The notes: generated by a model from the letters alone, not told the origin. 13,063 bases of DNA from JAAXQD01 sp032126435 (GCA_032126435.1 JAQBBE010000032.1:1-13063), one strand, 5' to 3'. Positions 5,592 to 12,546 are shown, counted from the stretch's first letter. Program-made: numbers and translations.

Positions 5592-6893
5592 GTGACGGAT
5601 ATCTTCATATGGACCCGTTTCGTTTTGCTGGCCGCCAGTGCACTGCTGCTGATCTGGGCCCTCATAAAGTTGAAATCGAACGGGAGTTCCGGTGTGGAAC
5701 CGGCAATTCGAGAGGAGCTGCGTTTCGGTCGTGAAGAATCTGCTCAAGCAGCGAGGAATCTCAGGGAGGAAGTCTCTGCAGGTCAGAAGTTTTCGATGGA
5801 TACGTTGGTAAAGACCATCGGTGAAATGCGTCGGTCACAAAGTGATCAACTGGGATCCATTGCCCAGCGAATCCAGGAACTGACGGCGTCGAATACGTCG
5901 GGGCTCGAGACCCTTCGAAGCACCATCGATGCACAATTAAAGCACCTTCAGGAGAGCAATGAAAAGAAACTCGATCAGATGCGGGAGACCGTTGATGAAA
6001 AATTGCAAAGTACCCTCGAAAAGCGGCTCGGCGAATCCTTCAAGCTTGTCAGCGAGCGCCTTGAGGCTGTTCAGCATGGGCTGGGTGAGATGCAGAATCT
6101 TGCCACAGGGGTGGGTGATCTAAAACGGATGCTCACGAATGTGAAAGCGCGTGGAACCTGGGGCGAAGTCCAGCTCAGTGCGCTTTTGGAGCAAGTCTTG
6201 ACACCGGATCAATACGGAAAAAATGTGAATATCAAAGACGGGTCCCAGGAGAGCGTCGAATACGCCATCCGTCTTCCCGGGGGTGACGATGATCCTGAAT
6301 CTTGTGTCTGGATGCCCATCGACTCAAAGTTTCCCCAGGAAGACTACTTGAGACTGGCGGAGTCCGCGGATGCTGCCGACGCAGAGGGCGTGCAGAAAGC
6401 GACTGCAGCCCTCATCCGTTCCATACACAACTCAGCCAAAGAAATCCGCGATAAGTATATCGACCCGCCAAAAACCACCGATTTTGCAATCATGTTTCTC
6501 CCAACCGAAGGCCTTTACGCAGAGGTCCTTCGGCAACCGGGCCAGGTAGAGAAGATTCAGCAGGATTACCGAGTTGTGATTGCCGGACCCACGACCCTGT
6601 CGGCAATTTTGAACAGTCTGCGGGTCGGTTTTCGTACATTGGCCATAGAGAAGCGGTCCAGTGAGGTTTGGAAGGTTCTGGCAGCTGTAAAGACGGAATT
6701 TGGAAGATTCGGGGATGTCCTGGGCAAGGTAAAGCGGCAGTTGAAAACGGCCTCAAGTACGATAACCCAGACCGAGGTGCGAACCCGAGCCATGGAGCGT
6801 AAGTTGCGTGCGGTGGAAGAACTCCCGGCAGAAGCGACAACTGAAGTCCTTGAATTGCCCGACTCTGGAATCGACGATACCCCAATGGAGTGA
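5592..6893 (+). CDS. rmuC: DNA recombination protein RmuC
   Basis: The 433-residue protein starts with a single N-terminal membrane helix (about 10-25, FVLLAASALLLIWALI), followed by a long coiled coil (about 40-170, heptad-rich with many Glu, Gln and Leu). The RmuC nuclease-like core follows, with the family blocks GTWGEVQL (about 187), WMPIDSKFPQEDY (about 241-253), KYIDPPKTTDFAIMFLPTEGLYAEV (split as KYIDPP and TDFAIMFLPTEG), VVIAGPTTLSAILNSLRVGF and SSEVWKVL. RmuC limits inversions at short inverted repeats and is thought to act on DNA during recombination; E. coli RmuC is slightly longer (about 475 residues). The start is GTG at 5592, with AAAGGGA about 10 bases upstream. There is no operon partner: a 176-base spacer precedes it and a convergent small gene follows. 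Confidence 0.93.
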   Translation: MTDIFIWTRFVLLAASALLLIWALIKLKSNGSSGVEPAIREELRFGREESAQAARNLREEVSAGQKFSMDTLVKTIGEMRRSQSDQLGSIAQRIQELTASNTSGLETLRSTIDAQLKHLQESNEKKLDQMRETVDEKLQSTLEKRLGESFKLVSERLEAVQHGLGEMQNLATGVGDLKRMLTNVKARGTWGEVQLSALLEQVLTPDQYGKNVNIKDGSQESVEYAIRLPGGDDDPESCVWMPIDSKFPQEDYLRLAESADAADAEGVQKATAALIRSIHNSAKEIRDKYIDPPKTTDFAIMFLPTEGLYAEVLRQPGQVEKIQQDYRVVIAGPTTLSAILNSLRVGFRTLAIEKRSSEVWKVLAAVKTEFGRFGDVLGKVKRQLKTASSTITQTEVRTRAMERKLRAVEELPAEATTEVLELPDSGIDDTPME

Positions 6894-6929
6894 ATTCACG
6901 CAATCGGGTTTTTATCTTCGGTTATAAAA

Positions 6930-7127
6930 TCAAGGGGATAAGGATTTGTGAATTATAATTGCCAAGGGGACAACGATGCTTAAGATAAACAACAGTCCTT
7001 CATATGAAGTCCAGGCTTCGTACCGACTCGCTCCTTTTTTGCGCACATTTACGTATTTAGAAAGAAAACCCAGTCCCATGACCAGCCAGAACGTCAGCAG
7101 CGCTGCAACAATTGTCGGTGTGTTCAT
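6930..7127 (-). CDS. small membrane protein with two predicted helices, unknown function
   Basis: The 65-residue product has two hydrophobic segments, about 5-24 (TIVAALLTFWLVMGLGFLSK) and 46-61 (LFILSIVVPLAIIIHK), joined by a basic loop with KYVNVRKKGASRYEAW. The hydrophobic-loop-hydrophobic pattern with positive charges in the loop looks like a real membrane protein, with the loop predicted to face the cytoplasm. The Shine-Dalgarno is poor: a GGGGA lies about 13 bases upstream of ATG at 7127. The gene is convergent with rmuC and divergent from the CULT gene. No family is recognised. Confidence 0.5.
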   Translation of the reverse strand: MNTPTIVAALLTFWLVMGLGFLSKYVNVRKKGASRYEAWTSYEGLLFILSIVVPLAIIIHKSLSP

Positions 7128-7491
7128 CGCTTAAATTGTCCCCGTCTTTTTCCCGTTGAAGATGTTGTATTTCGGGCCGCCATTTTAACCCGAAATTCTC
7201 ATGCAGAACATCCAAAACAAAGGATCAGATATCGCTCACAAAAGACTTTCTACGAGTTTGTCAATTTCAAATGAACAATAATATAGAATTGAAGTGTTTT
7301 CAAGGACTTTATGGACAGATCATTTAATTGGACGTTCCATAAAGAAAGATTCCGGTCGTGGTGCATAAAGTTCAACTCCATGTTGAAATTTGTCCGGAAA
7401 CCATGTTACCCTAAACTGGATACGCCGTGAGAACGGCCTCTAAAAAAACATTCTTATCTGCCAAACATGTCCGGTTTAAAGAAGGTAAAGA
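7128..7491. promoter_or_regulatory. divergent spacer with inverted repeats upstream of the CULT gene
   Basis: This 364-base stretch separates the minus-strand membrane protein from the plus-strand CULT gene and should hold both promoters, though I see no clean consensus. It contains a perfect 9-bp inverted repeat CTTTATGGA (7307-7315) / TCCATAAAG (7336-7344) with a 20-base centre, and a shorter TTCAAC (7371-7376) / GTTGAA (7382-7387). These could be operators or leader hairpins. Confidence 0.3.
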
Positions 7492-7917
7492 ATGATATCG
7501 TCGAGTCTGTCTTTGTCTTATCTTTTTCGTGTTCCGCCTGAAAAACAAAACATTGAAATGATCGAAAGTTTTGTTGAAGACGAAACTGAAGCGGACGTAT
7601 TGGACCCCGAAGCGTATGTCCGCTGCCGTCAATGCCTTAATATCATAACACATCCTGCTGAGCGCATCACCATCCAGGGGTCGCACCGGCATACCTTTGC
7701 CAATCCCCATGGAATTGTTTCTGAGATTGGGTGTTTTAGAACTGTCAAAGGGTGCGGTTATGTCGGTCCTTCTTCGGATGAGTTTAGCTGGTTTGCAGGC
7801 TATCGCTGGCGAATTGCCGTTTGCTTCCGGTGTTTGGTGCATCTCGGATGGCTTTTCGATTCGCCGGAAGCGGACAGTTTTCACGGGTTGATCCTCGATC
7901 GCATCCTCACCCGGTAG
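7492..7917 (+). CDS. bacterial cereblon-like CULT-domain protein
   Basis: After an acidic, poorly structured N-terminus (1-43), the rest of this 141-residue protein matches the CULT domain, the beta-tent fold named after human cereblon's thalidomide-binding region. Zinc ligands are Cys45-x2-Cys48 and Cys111-x2-Cys114. The aromatic cage comes from FSWFAGYRW (Trp100, Trp106) and HLGWLF (Trp120), all three tryptophans intact. Further shared blocks are HTFANPHGIV (67-76) and the closing FHGLILDRIL. The pattern closely follows the single-domain bacterial protein MsCI4 of Magnetospirillum, which binds thalidomide analogues and uridine. No Lon-like domain is fused, unlike in human cereblon, and the native ligand in bacteria is unknown; a cyclic imide such as the product of Asn/Gln cyclisation is a plausible inference. 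ATG at 7492 has GAAGG about 8 bases upstream; Met23 is an alternative start. Confidence 0.88.
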   Translation: MISSSLSLSYLFRVPPEKQNIEMIESFVEDETEADVLDPEAYVRCRQCLNIITHPAERITIQGSHRHTFANPHGIVSEIGCFRTVKGCGYVGPSSDEFSWFAGYRWRIAVCFRCLVHLGWLFDSPEADSFHGLILDRILTR

Positions 7918-8071
7918 ATTCCCGCGGGTTTAGCCTTACATCGGGATCATTTTAATCATATGAGGCTGAAATGAATGACCCCATTGCCGCTTTGATGTAT
8001 CGTGTCAAGGCGCTGTCCCCCAACAACCGTGTCAAAAAAAGAAAAAGGCCGCAAATCCGGGCGAGTTCCTT
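7918..8071. other. spacer after the CULT gene
   Basis: No gene is visible. A small palindrome CCCGCGGG lies just after the stop, at 7921-7928. The open frame on the minus strand (7952-8233) has no family signature and runs against the promoter and UTR of the downstream unit. Confidence 0.3.
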
Positions 8072-8100
8072 TTGACATGAGAACGGCTTTATCCTATATT
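8072..8100 (+). promoter_or_regulatory. strong sigma70 promoter of the universal stress protein unit
   Basis: TTGACA (8072-8077), a 17-base spacer and TATATT (8095-8100) are an almost perfect housekeeping promoter. The predicted start near 8107 leaves a leader of about 218 bases before the uspA-type gene, long enough to hold a hairpin and a small ORF. Confidence 0.75.
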
Positions 8101-8125
8101 GATTATAATGATCTCGCTGTGAGGG

Positions 8126-8176
8126 ATTGAACTGCAACCGCTCGCCCCTTTCAACGGGGCTGCAGAGAGCTTCAAT
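8126..8176 (+). repeat. nested hairpin in the leader, carrying the motif shared with 1355-1375
   Basis: ATTGAA (8126-8131) / TTCAAT (8171-8176), CTGCA (8132-8136) / TGCAG (8161-8165) and GCCCC (8144-8148) / GGGGC (8156-8160) nest into one bulged hairpin. The 5' arm contains the 21-base motif (8127-8147) that recurs at 1355-1375. It sits about 20 bases after the predicted transcription start. Confidence 0.4.
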
Positions 8177-8306
8177 TCCGGTTAATACATTTGGCAAGTG
8201 CTTGGGGTGCAAGTTCGTGGGAATCGACTTCACCGGGGAGGCATCCGCGACGTTCGCTCATTTGGGGTGTAAATTTGTCAACATTCTTCATGAGAATAAG
8301 GGCTAA
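8127..8306 (+). CDS. possible 59-residue small protein with repeated LGCKFV motif
   Basis: An open frame runs from TTG at 8127 to TAA at 8304-8306, just before the stress gene's ribosome binding site. It contains LGCKFVGIDFTGEASATFAH followed by a second LGCKFV and then NILHENKG, a 20-residue period. The two 17-base copies (8202-8218 and 8262-8278) differ at three positions, each a third codon base and each synonymous (TGC/TGT, AAG/AAA, TTC/TTT), which is what translated sequence under selection would show. Against it, TTG at 8127 has no properly spaced Shine-Dalgarno, and GTG at 8217 would encode only 29 residues. The four cysteines (residues 3, 25, 28 and 48) include a C-x2-C. The true start is uncertain, and it may be the tail of a decayed gene. 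Confidence 0.35.
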   Translation: MNCNRSPLSTGLQRASIPVNTFGKCLGCKFVGIDFTGEASATFAHLGCKFVNILHENKG

Positions 8307-8324
8307 AGAAAGGAGGGTTGTGCC

Positions 8325-9233
8325 ATGAGAGTTGAAATAAACAAAATTTTTTGTGCCACCGATATTTCAGACTTTTCCAACCATGCTATCTCTTGGGGTA
8401 TTGCTCTGGCCCGGGAGTTCAGAGCCAAGCTTTATGTCTGCCACGTGGTCGACTTCCCCACCAGCATCACATACGGAGATGGCCCCATATTTTTTATGGA
8501 TCAGCAGGAGATGGCCATTGGTAACGCGCATAAGCAGCTCAAACAGTTAATCGGCGAGGCCCAGATTGAATGGGAGCCTCTGGTTACCATCGGTCATGCC
8601 GCCGATGAAATATCCCGTCTGGCGGAGGAAAAGGGTGCGGACCTGGCCATTTCAGCCACGCACGGCAGATCCGGTCTCAAACGACTGGTTCTCGGTTCTG
8701 TAACCGAACGTCTCATGCGCACGCTTCACTGTCCCTTGCTGATCGTTCGCGGTCCGGAGCATAATTTAAACATCCTTTCGGATCAAACGATACACTTCCC
8801 AAAAATTCTGGTGGGTTGTGATTTCTCTGAGGATTCTATTCTGGCATTTCAACACGGACTCAGCCTGGCTCAGGAGTTTCAATCCGAACTGCACCTGGTC
8901 CACGTGAAAGAGCCGTCTGTATATGTGGACTGGCTCAAAACGCCTGTAGAATATGAAAAAGATCTTGAAGATGATCTGCAGATCCGGATAAAAGACAGAC
9001 TTAAAAAAATGGTTCCCCAAGAAGCCTGTAACTGGTGCATCCCGCAAACTGCGCTTTTGGAGGGTCAGCCGCATGAGGAACTGATCCGCTATGCTAAGGC
9101 AAATGAAGTCGCTTTGATTGTTCTGGGTGTGCGGGGGCAAGGTCTTGTGGAGAAACTGTTTGTGGGATCCACGACGGATCGGGTCGCACGTCAGACGCCG
9201 TGTCCGGTTCTCTCAGTGTGTCCGAAAGGTTAG
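8325..9233 (+). CDS. tandem universal stress protein (two UspA domains)
   Basis: The 302-residue cytoplasmic protein has two UspA domains, about 5-144 and 158-300. Each opens with a strand and acidic residue (FCATDIS, Asp13; VGCDFS, Asp166). ATP-binding UspA proteins carry G-x2-G-x9-G-S/T. The second domain has it intact (Gly268-V-R-Gly271, nine residues, Gly281-Ser282). The first has A-T-H-G (Ala111 to Gly114), nine residues, Gly124-Ser125, so its first glycine is replaced by alanine. Nucleotide binding is thus expected for domain 2 and uncertain for domain 1. These proteins aid survival under stress such as starvation or oxygen. The start is fixed by AAAGGAGGG at 8309-8317. A strong promoter at 8072-8100 drives it, and the aminotransferase 129 bases downstream may be co-transcribed. 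Confidence 0.93.
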   Translation: MRVEINKIFCATDISDFSNHAISWGIALAREFRAKLYVCHVVDFPTSITYGDGPIFFMDQQEMAIGNAHKQLKQLIGEAQIEWEPLVTIGHAADEISRLAEEKGADLAISATHGRSGLKRLVLGSVTERLMRTLHCPLLIVRGPEHNLNILSDQTIHFPKILVGCDFSEDSILAFQHGLSLAQEFQSELHLVHVKEPSVYVDWLKTPVEYEKDLEDDLQIRIKDRLKKMVPQEACNWCIPQTALLEGQPHEELIRYAKANEVALIVLGVRGQGLVEKLFVGSTTDRVARQTPCPVLSVCPKG

Positions 9234-9362
9234 CACACACATTCTTAAAACCAATGACGTGGTTAACCGGATATTTCAAAAGTTCTCCATGGCGCTGGGT
9301 GTATTCAAAAGACCCGATGACGCCTTGAAGCTGGGGCGCCAGCACATTTTTCTGGAGGTATT

Positions 9363-10691
9363 ATGATAAAATTACCGCTGATCCACAAGCCCCTGCCCGG
9401 CCCAAAAGCACGCAAACTGATCGATCAGGATCGGACTTACGTCTCTCCTTCCTATACGCGTTATTATCCTCTGGTGGTTGAAAAAGCCAAGGGCCTTTGG
9501 GTTCACGACGTGGACGGCAATATATTTCTGGATTTTACCGCCGGCATCGCTGTTTGCGCCACGGGGCATTGTCATCCCCGGGTGGTCAAGGCTGTCAAAG
9601 AGCAGGCCGACCGCCTGTTGCACATGTCCGGGACCGATTTTTACTATAGAGCCCAGATTGCCCTTGCAAAAAAGCTTTCGAGCCTAACTCCGGGAAAAGG
9701 CGGGAAAAAGGTTTTTTTTGGGAATTCAGGCGCAGAAGCGGTTGAGGCCGCATTCAAACTGGCCCGATGGCATACGCGGCGTGAATTGAATCTGGCCTTT
9801 TACGGGGCTTTTCATGGGCGGACAATGGGGGCACTGTCCCTTACGGCCAGTAGGATCATCCAGAAAAAACACTACAACCCGTTGGTTCCGGGAATCACGC
9901 ATATTCCATATGCCTATTGCTATCGGTGCCCCTATAATCTCCGGTATCCCGAGTGCGAACTGGGATGTGTCCAATGGGTTGAAGATACCCTTTTCCGAAC
10001 AACCATACCCCCCGAAGAGGTTGCCGCCATTTTCGTGGAACCGATCCAGGGAGAAGGGGGGTATATCGTGCCGCCGCCTGAATTTCATAAGAAAATGAAT
10101 AATATAGCGAAAAAATACGGCATCCTTTATGTGGCCGACGAAGTTCAGTCGGGCATGGGGCGTACGGGAAAAATGTTCGCAATGGAACATTTTGACGTCG
10201 ATCCGGACATCATTGCTCTGGCCAAAGGGATCGCTTCGGGCATGCCTTTGGGGGCATTGATCGCAGGGACTGAGATTATGGATTGGGAAGCCGGCTCTCA
10301 TGCGTCCACCTTCGGCGGCAATCCTGTTTCATGCCAAGCGGCGCTGGCGACTATTGAACTGCTTGAAGAAGGACTTATGAAAAATGCTGCCGATCAGGGG
10401 GACTATCTTATGGCAGGACTCCGAGAACTGCAACAATCGTACGAATGCATGGGTGATGTCCGGGGCAAAGGGCTGATGGTGGGGGTGGAGTTCGTCAAAG
10501 ACCGTGAAACCAAAGAACCTGCCAGAACGTGGCGGAACGAAATTATTCAAAACGCTTTTCACAAAGGGCTGCTGCTATTAGGGTGCGGTGAAAACACCAT
10601 CCGGTTTTCTCCCCCCCTGACGGTAACTGCCGGAGAGATCGATACCTGCCTGTCCATTTTCGATAATGCTGTAAGGGAGATAGCGGGATGA
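9363..10691 (+). CDS. class III PLP-dependent aminotransferase (GabT/ArgD family, broad specificity)
   Basis: The 442-residue protein shows the class III aminotransferase signature: FFGNSGAEAVEAAFKLAR (118-135, phosphate binding), FHGRTMGALSLT (150-161), VADEVQSGMGRTG (257-269, Asp259 contacts the PLP nitrogen), ALAKGIASGMPLGA (285-298, Lys288 forms the Schiff base) and STFGGNP (315-321). It transfers an amino group from an omega- or alpha-amino acid to 2-oxoglutarate or pyruvate; the substrate cannot be named from sequence. An insertion with Cys186-x2-Cys189-x8-Cys198-x3-Cys202 resembles the Cys-rich loop of archaeal and deep-branching relatives, some of which are 4-aminobutyrate aminotransferases or amino-acid racemases. 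ATG at 9363 follows GGAGG at 9354-9358. It probably shares the universal stress promoter, as no terminator is seen in the gap. Confidence 0.92.
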   Translation: MIKLPLIHKPLPGPKARKLIDQDRTYVSPSYTRYYPLVVEKAKGLWVHDVDGNIFLDFTAGIAVCATGHCHPRVVKAVKEQADRLLHMSGTDFYYRAQIALAKKLSSLTPGKGGKKVFFGNSGAEAVEAAFKLARWHTRRELNLAFYGAFHGRTMGALSLTASRIIQKKHYNPLVPGITHIPYAYCYRCPYNLRYPECELGCVQWVEDTLFRTTIPPEEVAAIFVEPIQGEGGYIVPPPEFHKKMNNIAKKYGILYVADEVQSGMGRTGKMFAMEHFDVDPDIIALAKGIASGMPLGALIAGTEIMDWEAGSHASTFGGNPVSCQAALATIELLEEGLMKNAADQGDYLMAGLRELQQSYECMGDVRGKGLMVGVEFVKDRETKEPARTWRNEIIQNAFHKGLLLLGCGENTIRFSPPLTVTAGEIDTCLSIFDNAVREIAG

Positions 10692-10694
10692 GGG

Positions 10695-10943
10695 TTATTC
10701 GGATGTCGAATCGGAAGCGGCTTCCGCCCGTTGGTAGAAGGAAAGGTCCCAGGCCCCTGTTTCCGGGTCATGGCGAAGAATGTAAACGGCATTGTCATCT
10801 CCATGAACCTTGAAGTATCGGTGGTTGGGCGACAACCATCGATCCTGAACGTCCTTGACCTCTATTTTTCTGTTTCCCATAAAGATTCTCCGGGGGGTTT
10901 CTTCTCCCCGATACCCGGCATAGCATTCCACTCTAATTTCCAT
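10695..10943 (-). CDS. conserved small cytoplasmic protein, unknown function
   Basis: The 82-residue product has a compact, soluble composition with an alternating strand pattern: MEIRVECYAGYRGEETPRRI, KIEVKDVQDRW, HRYFKVHGDDNAVYILRH and WDLSFYQRA, ending in an acidic tail. I recall similar short proteins in other Desulfobacterota, where they are annotated only as hypothetical. ATG at 10943 has GGGAG about 9 bases upstream. The gene is convergent with the aminotransferase, the two stop codons being almost adjacent (10691 and 10695), a tight packing that supports it being real. There is no membrane segment or metal motif. Function is not inferred. Confidence 0.75.
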   Translation of the reverse strand: MEIRVECYAGYRGEETPRRIFMGNRKIEVKDVQDRWLSPNHRYFKVHGDDNAVYILRHDPETGAWDLSFYQRAEAASDSTSE

Positions 10944-11233
10944 CCTGTGCTCCCAATGGTCCCAAAGCTTTGAGTTAAACGTAATTTGTCAACTTATGTC
11001 TTTCTTTCAAGACAGTAAAGCTATTTTTGTCCATGGAACAATTTTTTTAATACCCCGTCCCCTTGGGACGGGGTCAGCGGGGAGCTTCATCCCAATATTT
11101 TGAAAAATTTCTGTTGCATAACAGCCTAACGATGCATAAACAGCAAGGGGGGTATTGAAAAAATCATGAAAAATCGACCTGTTGTTTAAACAGCGTCAGG
11201 GTCGACGCATCAATTTTGCAGCGGAGTTCATTT
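10944..11233. other. spacer with a REP-like palindrome between divergent genes
   Basis: This stretch separates the small minus-strand gene from the MFS gene and should hold both promoters. On the minus strand TTGACA (10987-10992) is present but has no good -10 box. TGTCTT-TCTTTC-AAGACA forms a small hairpin near 11000. The main structure is the GC-rich palindrome at 11052-11074, annotated separately. Confidence 0.35.
11031..11074. repeat. GC-rich palindrome preceded by TCCATGGA, related to the repeat at 4873-4911
   Basis: ACCCCGTCCC (11052-11061) and GGGACGGGGT (11065-11074) form a perfect 10-bp stem with a 3-base loop. No T tract follows on either strand, so it is not a standard terminator. 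Upstream, TCCATGGAACAATTT matches TCCATGGAGCGATTT near 4873-4887 with two differences, and both are followed by CCCCG(A/T)CCCCT. It resembles a REP-type dispersed element. Confidence 0.45.
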
Positions 11234-12460
11234 GTGTCCCGTCAATCAAACACTTCGACTCCGGGCCGGGACAGTTCCGGTCTGGTCTGGAAAGTCTGCG
11301 TAGCAACGTTATGCCGACTGGCCCTCAATTCTGCACGGCGGTTTGCCTATCCGTTTGCGCCGGCGCTGAGCCGTGGGCTGGGAGTGCCGCTGACCGCCAT
11401 TACGTCCGTCATCGCAGCGAGTCAGTCCACGGCGCTGCTCGGCATGTTCTTTGGTCCTTTTGCCGACCATTTAGGGTATCGTTTGATGATGCTGGTCGGA
11501 CTGGGTATGCTGGTGGCAGGAATGTTCGCCGGGGGTTTTTTCCCGTTCTACGGTGTTGTTCTGGTGTCGCTATTTATCGCCGGTCTTGGAAAAAGTGTTT
11601 TTGACCCGGCGTTACAGGCGTATGTCAGCGAAAGGGTCCCCTTTCACCGGAGAGGCTTGATCATCGGCGTACTCGAGTTCAGCTGGGCAGGCAGTACACT
11701 GGTGGGAATTCCGCTGATCGGCATCCTCATGGAGTATTTGGGCTGGCGAGCCCCTTTTTTCGCCATGGGCGGCGTCGGCGTGATCGGTATGTTGGCGTTG
11801 AGCATTCTGATACCCAAAGACGGGAAAAAGCGCATCAAGCATCAAGCTGCTTCCGGTTTATGGAATTCCTGGCGACGGTTGGGGCAGGAACGTGCTGCAA
11901 TGGGGGCCGTTGGTTTTTCTTTTTTTGTCAGCGCAGCCAATGATAATCTTTTCGTCGTTTACGGTGCATGGCTGGAAAAGTCTTTTGATCTGAGCCTCGT
12001 GGCTCTGGGCCTGGGCACCGGTATCATCGGGGCTGCGGAGTTGTCAGGGGAGGGCTTGACCGCGGCTGTTTCCGACCGCCTGGGGCTGAAACGCTCCATA
12101 ATCTTGGGGCTGTCCCTGTGTATGGCCAGTTATGGGGTTTTACCCCTGCTGGATCAGACCCTCCCCCAGGCGCTGGGGGGGCTGTTTCTTATTTTTATAA
12201 CCTTTGAATTTACCATTGTCTCGGCGTTGTCACTCTGTACGGAGCTGCTTCCCGGATCTCGGGCGACAATGCTTTCGGCCTTTCTTGCGGCGGCCGGCAC
12301 CGGGCGGGTGGTCGGCGCGCTGACCGGCGGGGTGGTCTGGTTAACCGGCGGGATCCTTTTGACCGCCATTGTTTCTGCCGGTGTGAGCGGTTTGGGCCTT
12401 GTGTCTTTGATCTGGGGACTGCGGGGGTGGCGTCGCGGGATGGATGAACCGGATAATTAA
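11234..12460 (+). CDS. MFS transporter, 12 membrane helices
   Basis: The product has about 408 residues and is hydrophobic throughout, with roughly twelve membrane segments in two halves, the usual size of the major facilitator superfamily. The cytoplasmic motif A appears between helices 2 and 3 as GPFADHLGYRLMM and again in the second half as AAVSDRLGLKRS. The central loop after helix 6 is basic (IPKDGKKRIKHQ). The substrate cannot be told; such carriers typically move sugars, organic acids or drugs with protons. I choose GTG at 11234 rather than TTG at 11216, because GGAG at 11223-11226 is spaced seven bases from the GTG. No terminator is seen before the next gene, 63 bases downstream, so read-through into the GTPase is possible. 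Confidence 0.88.
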   Translation: MSRQSNTSTPGRDSSGLVWKVCVATLCRLALNSARRFAYPFAPALSRGLGVPLTAITSVIAASQSTALLGMFFGPFADHLGYRLMMLVGLGMLVAGMFAGGFFPFYGVVLVSLFIAGLGKSVFDPALQAYVSERVPFHRRGLIIGVLEFSWAGSTLVGIPLIGILMEYLGWRAPFFAMGGVGVIGMLALSILIPKDGKKRIKHQAASGLWNSWRRLGQERAAMGAVGFSFFVSAANDNLFVVYGAWLEKSFDLSLVALGLGTGIIGAAELSGEGLTAAVSDRLGLKRSIILGLSLCMASYGVLPLLDQTLPQALGGLFLIFITFEFTIVSALSLCTELLPGSRATMLSAFLAAAGTGRVVGALTGGVVWLTGGILLTAIVSAGVSGLGLVSLIWGLRGWRRGMDEPDN

Positions 12461-12498
12461 CTTGATTACATTGGAATTTCTTTTTTTTGAGGGGAAAA

Positions 12499-12546
12499 AT
12501 GTGTTATCAGTGTAACGGCTATTATGAAAAATCTTTATACCCATAA
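12499..12546 (+). CDS. possible 15-residue leader ORF overlapping the GTPase start
   Basis: ATG at 12499 preceded by GAGGGG (12489-12494) encodes MCYQCNGYYEKSLYP and stops at 12544-12546. The GTPase ATG at 12524 lies inside it in another frame and has no Shine-Dalgarno of its own. This arrangement fits translational coupling, where ribosomes finishing the leader re-initiate on the GTPase. The peptide has a C-x2-C pair but matches no family I know. Confidence 0.35.
   Translation: MCYQCNGYYEKSLYP

Noticed and set aside
7411..7884. 157-residue minus-strand frame
   Set aside because: Antisense shadow of the CULT-domain gene.
7952..8233. 93-residue minus-strand frame
   Set aside because: It runs antisense to a strong promoter and the leader, has no ribosome binding site pattern and no recognisable domain.
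11182..11604. 140-residue plus-strand frame
   Set aside because: Out-of-frame shadow of the MFS transporter gene.
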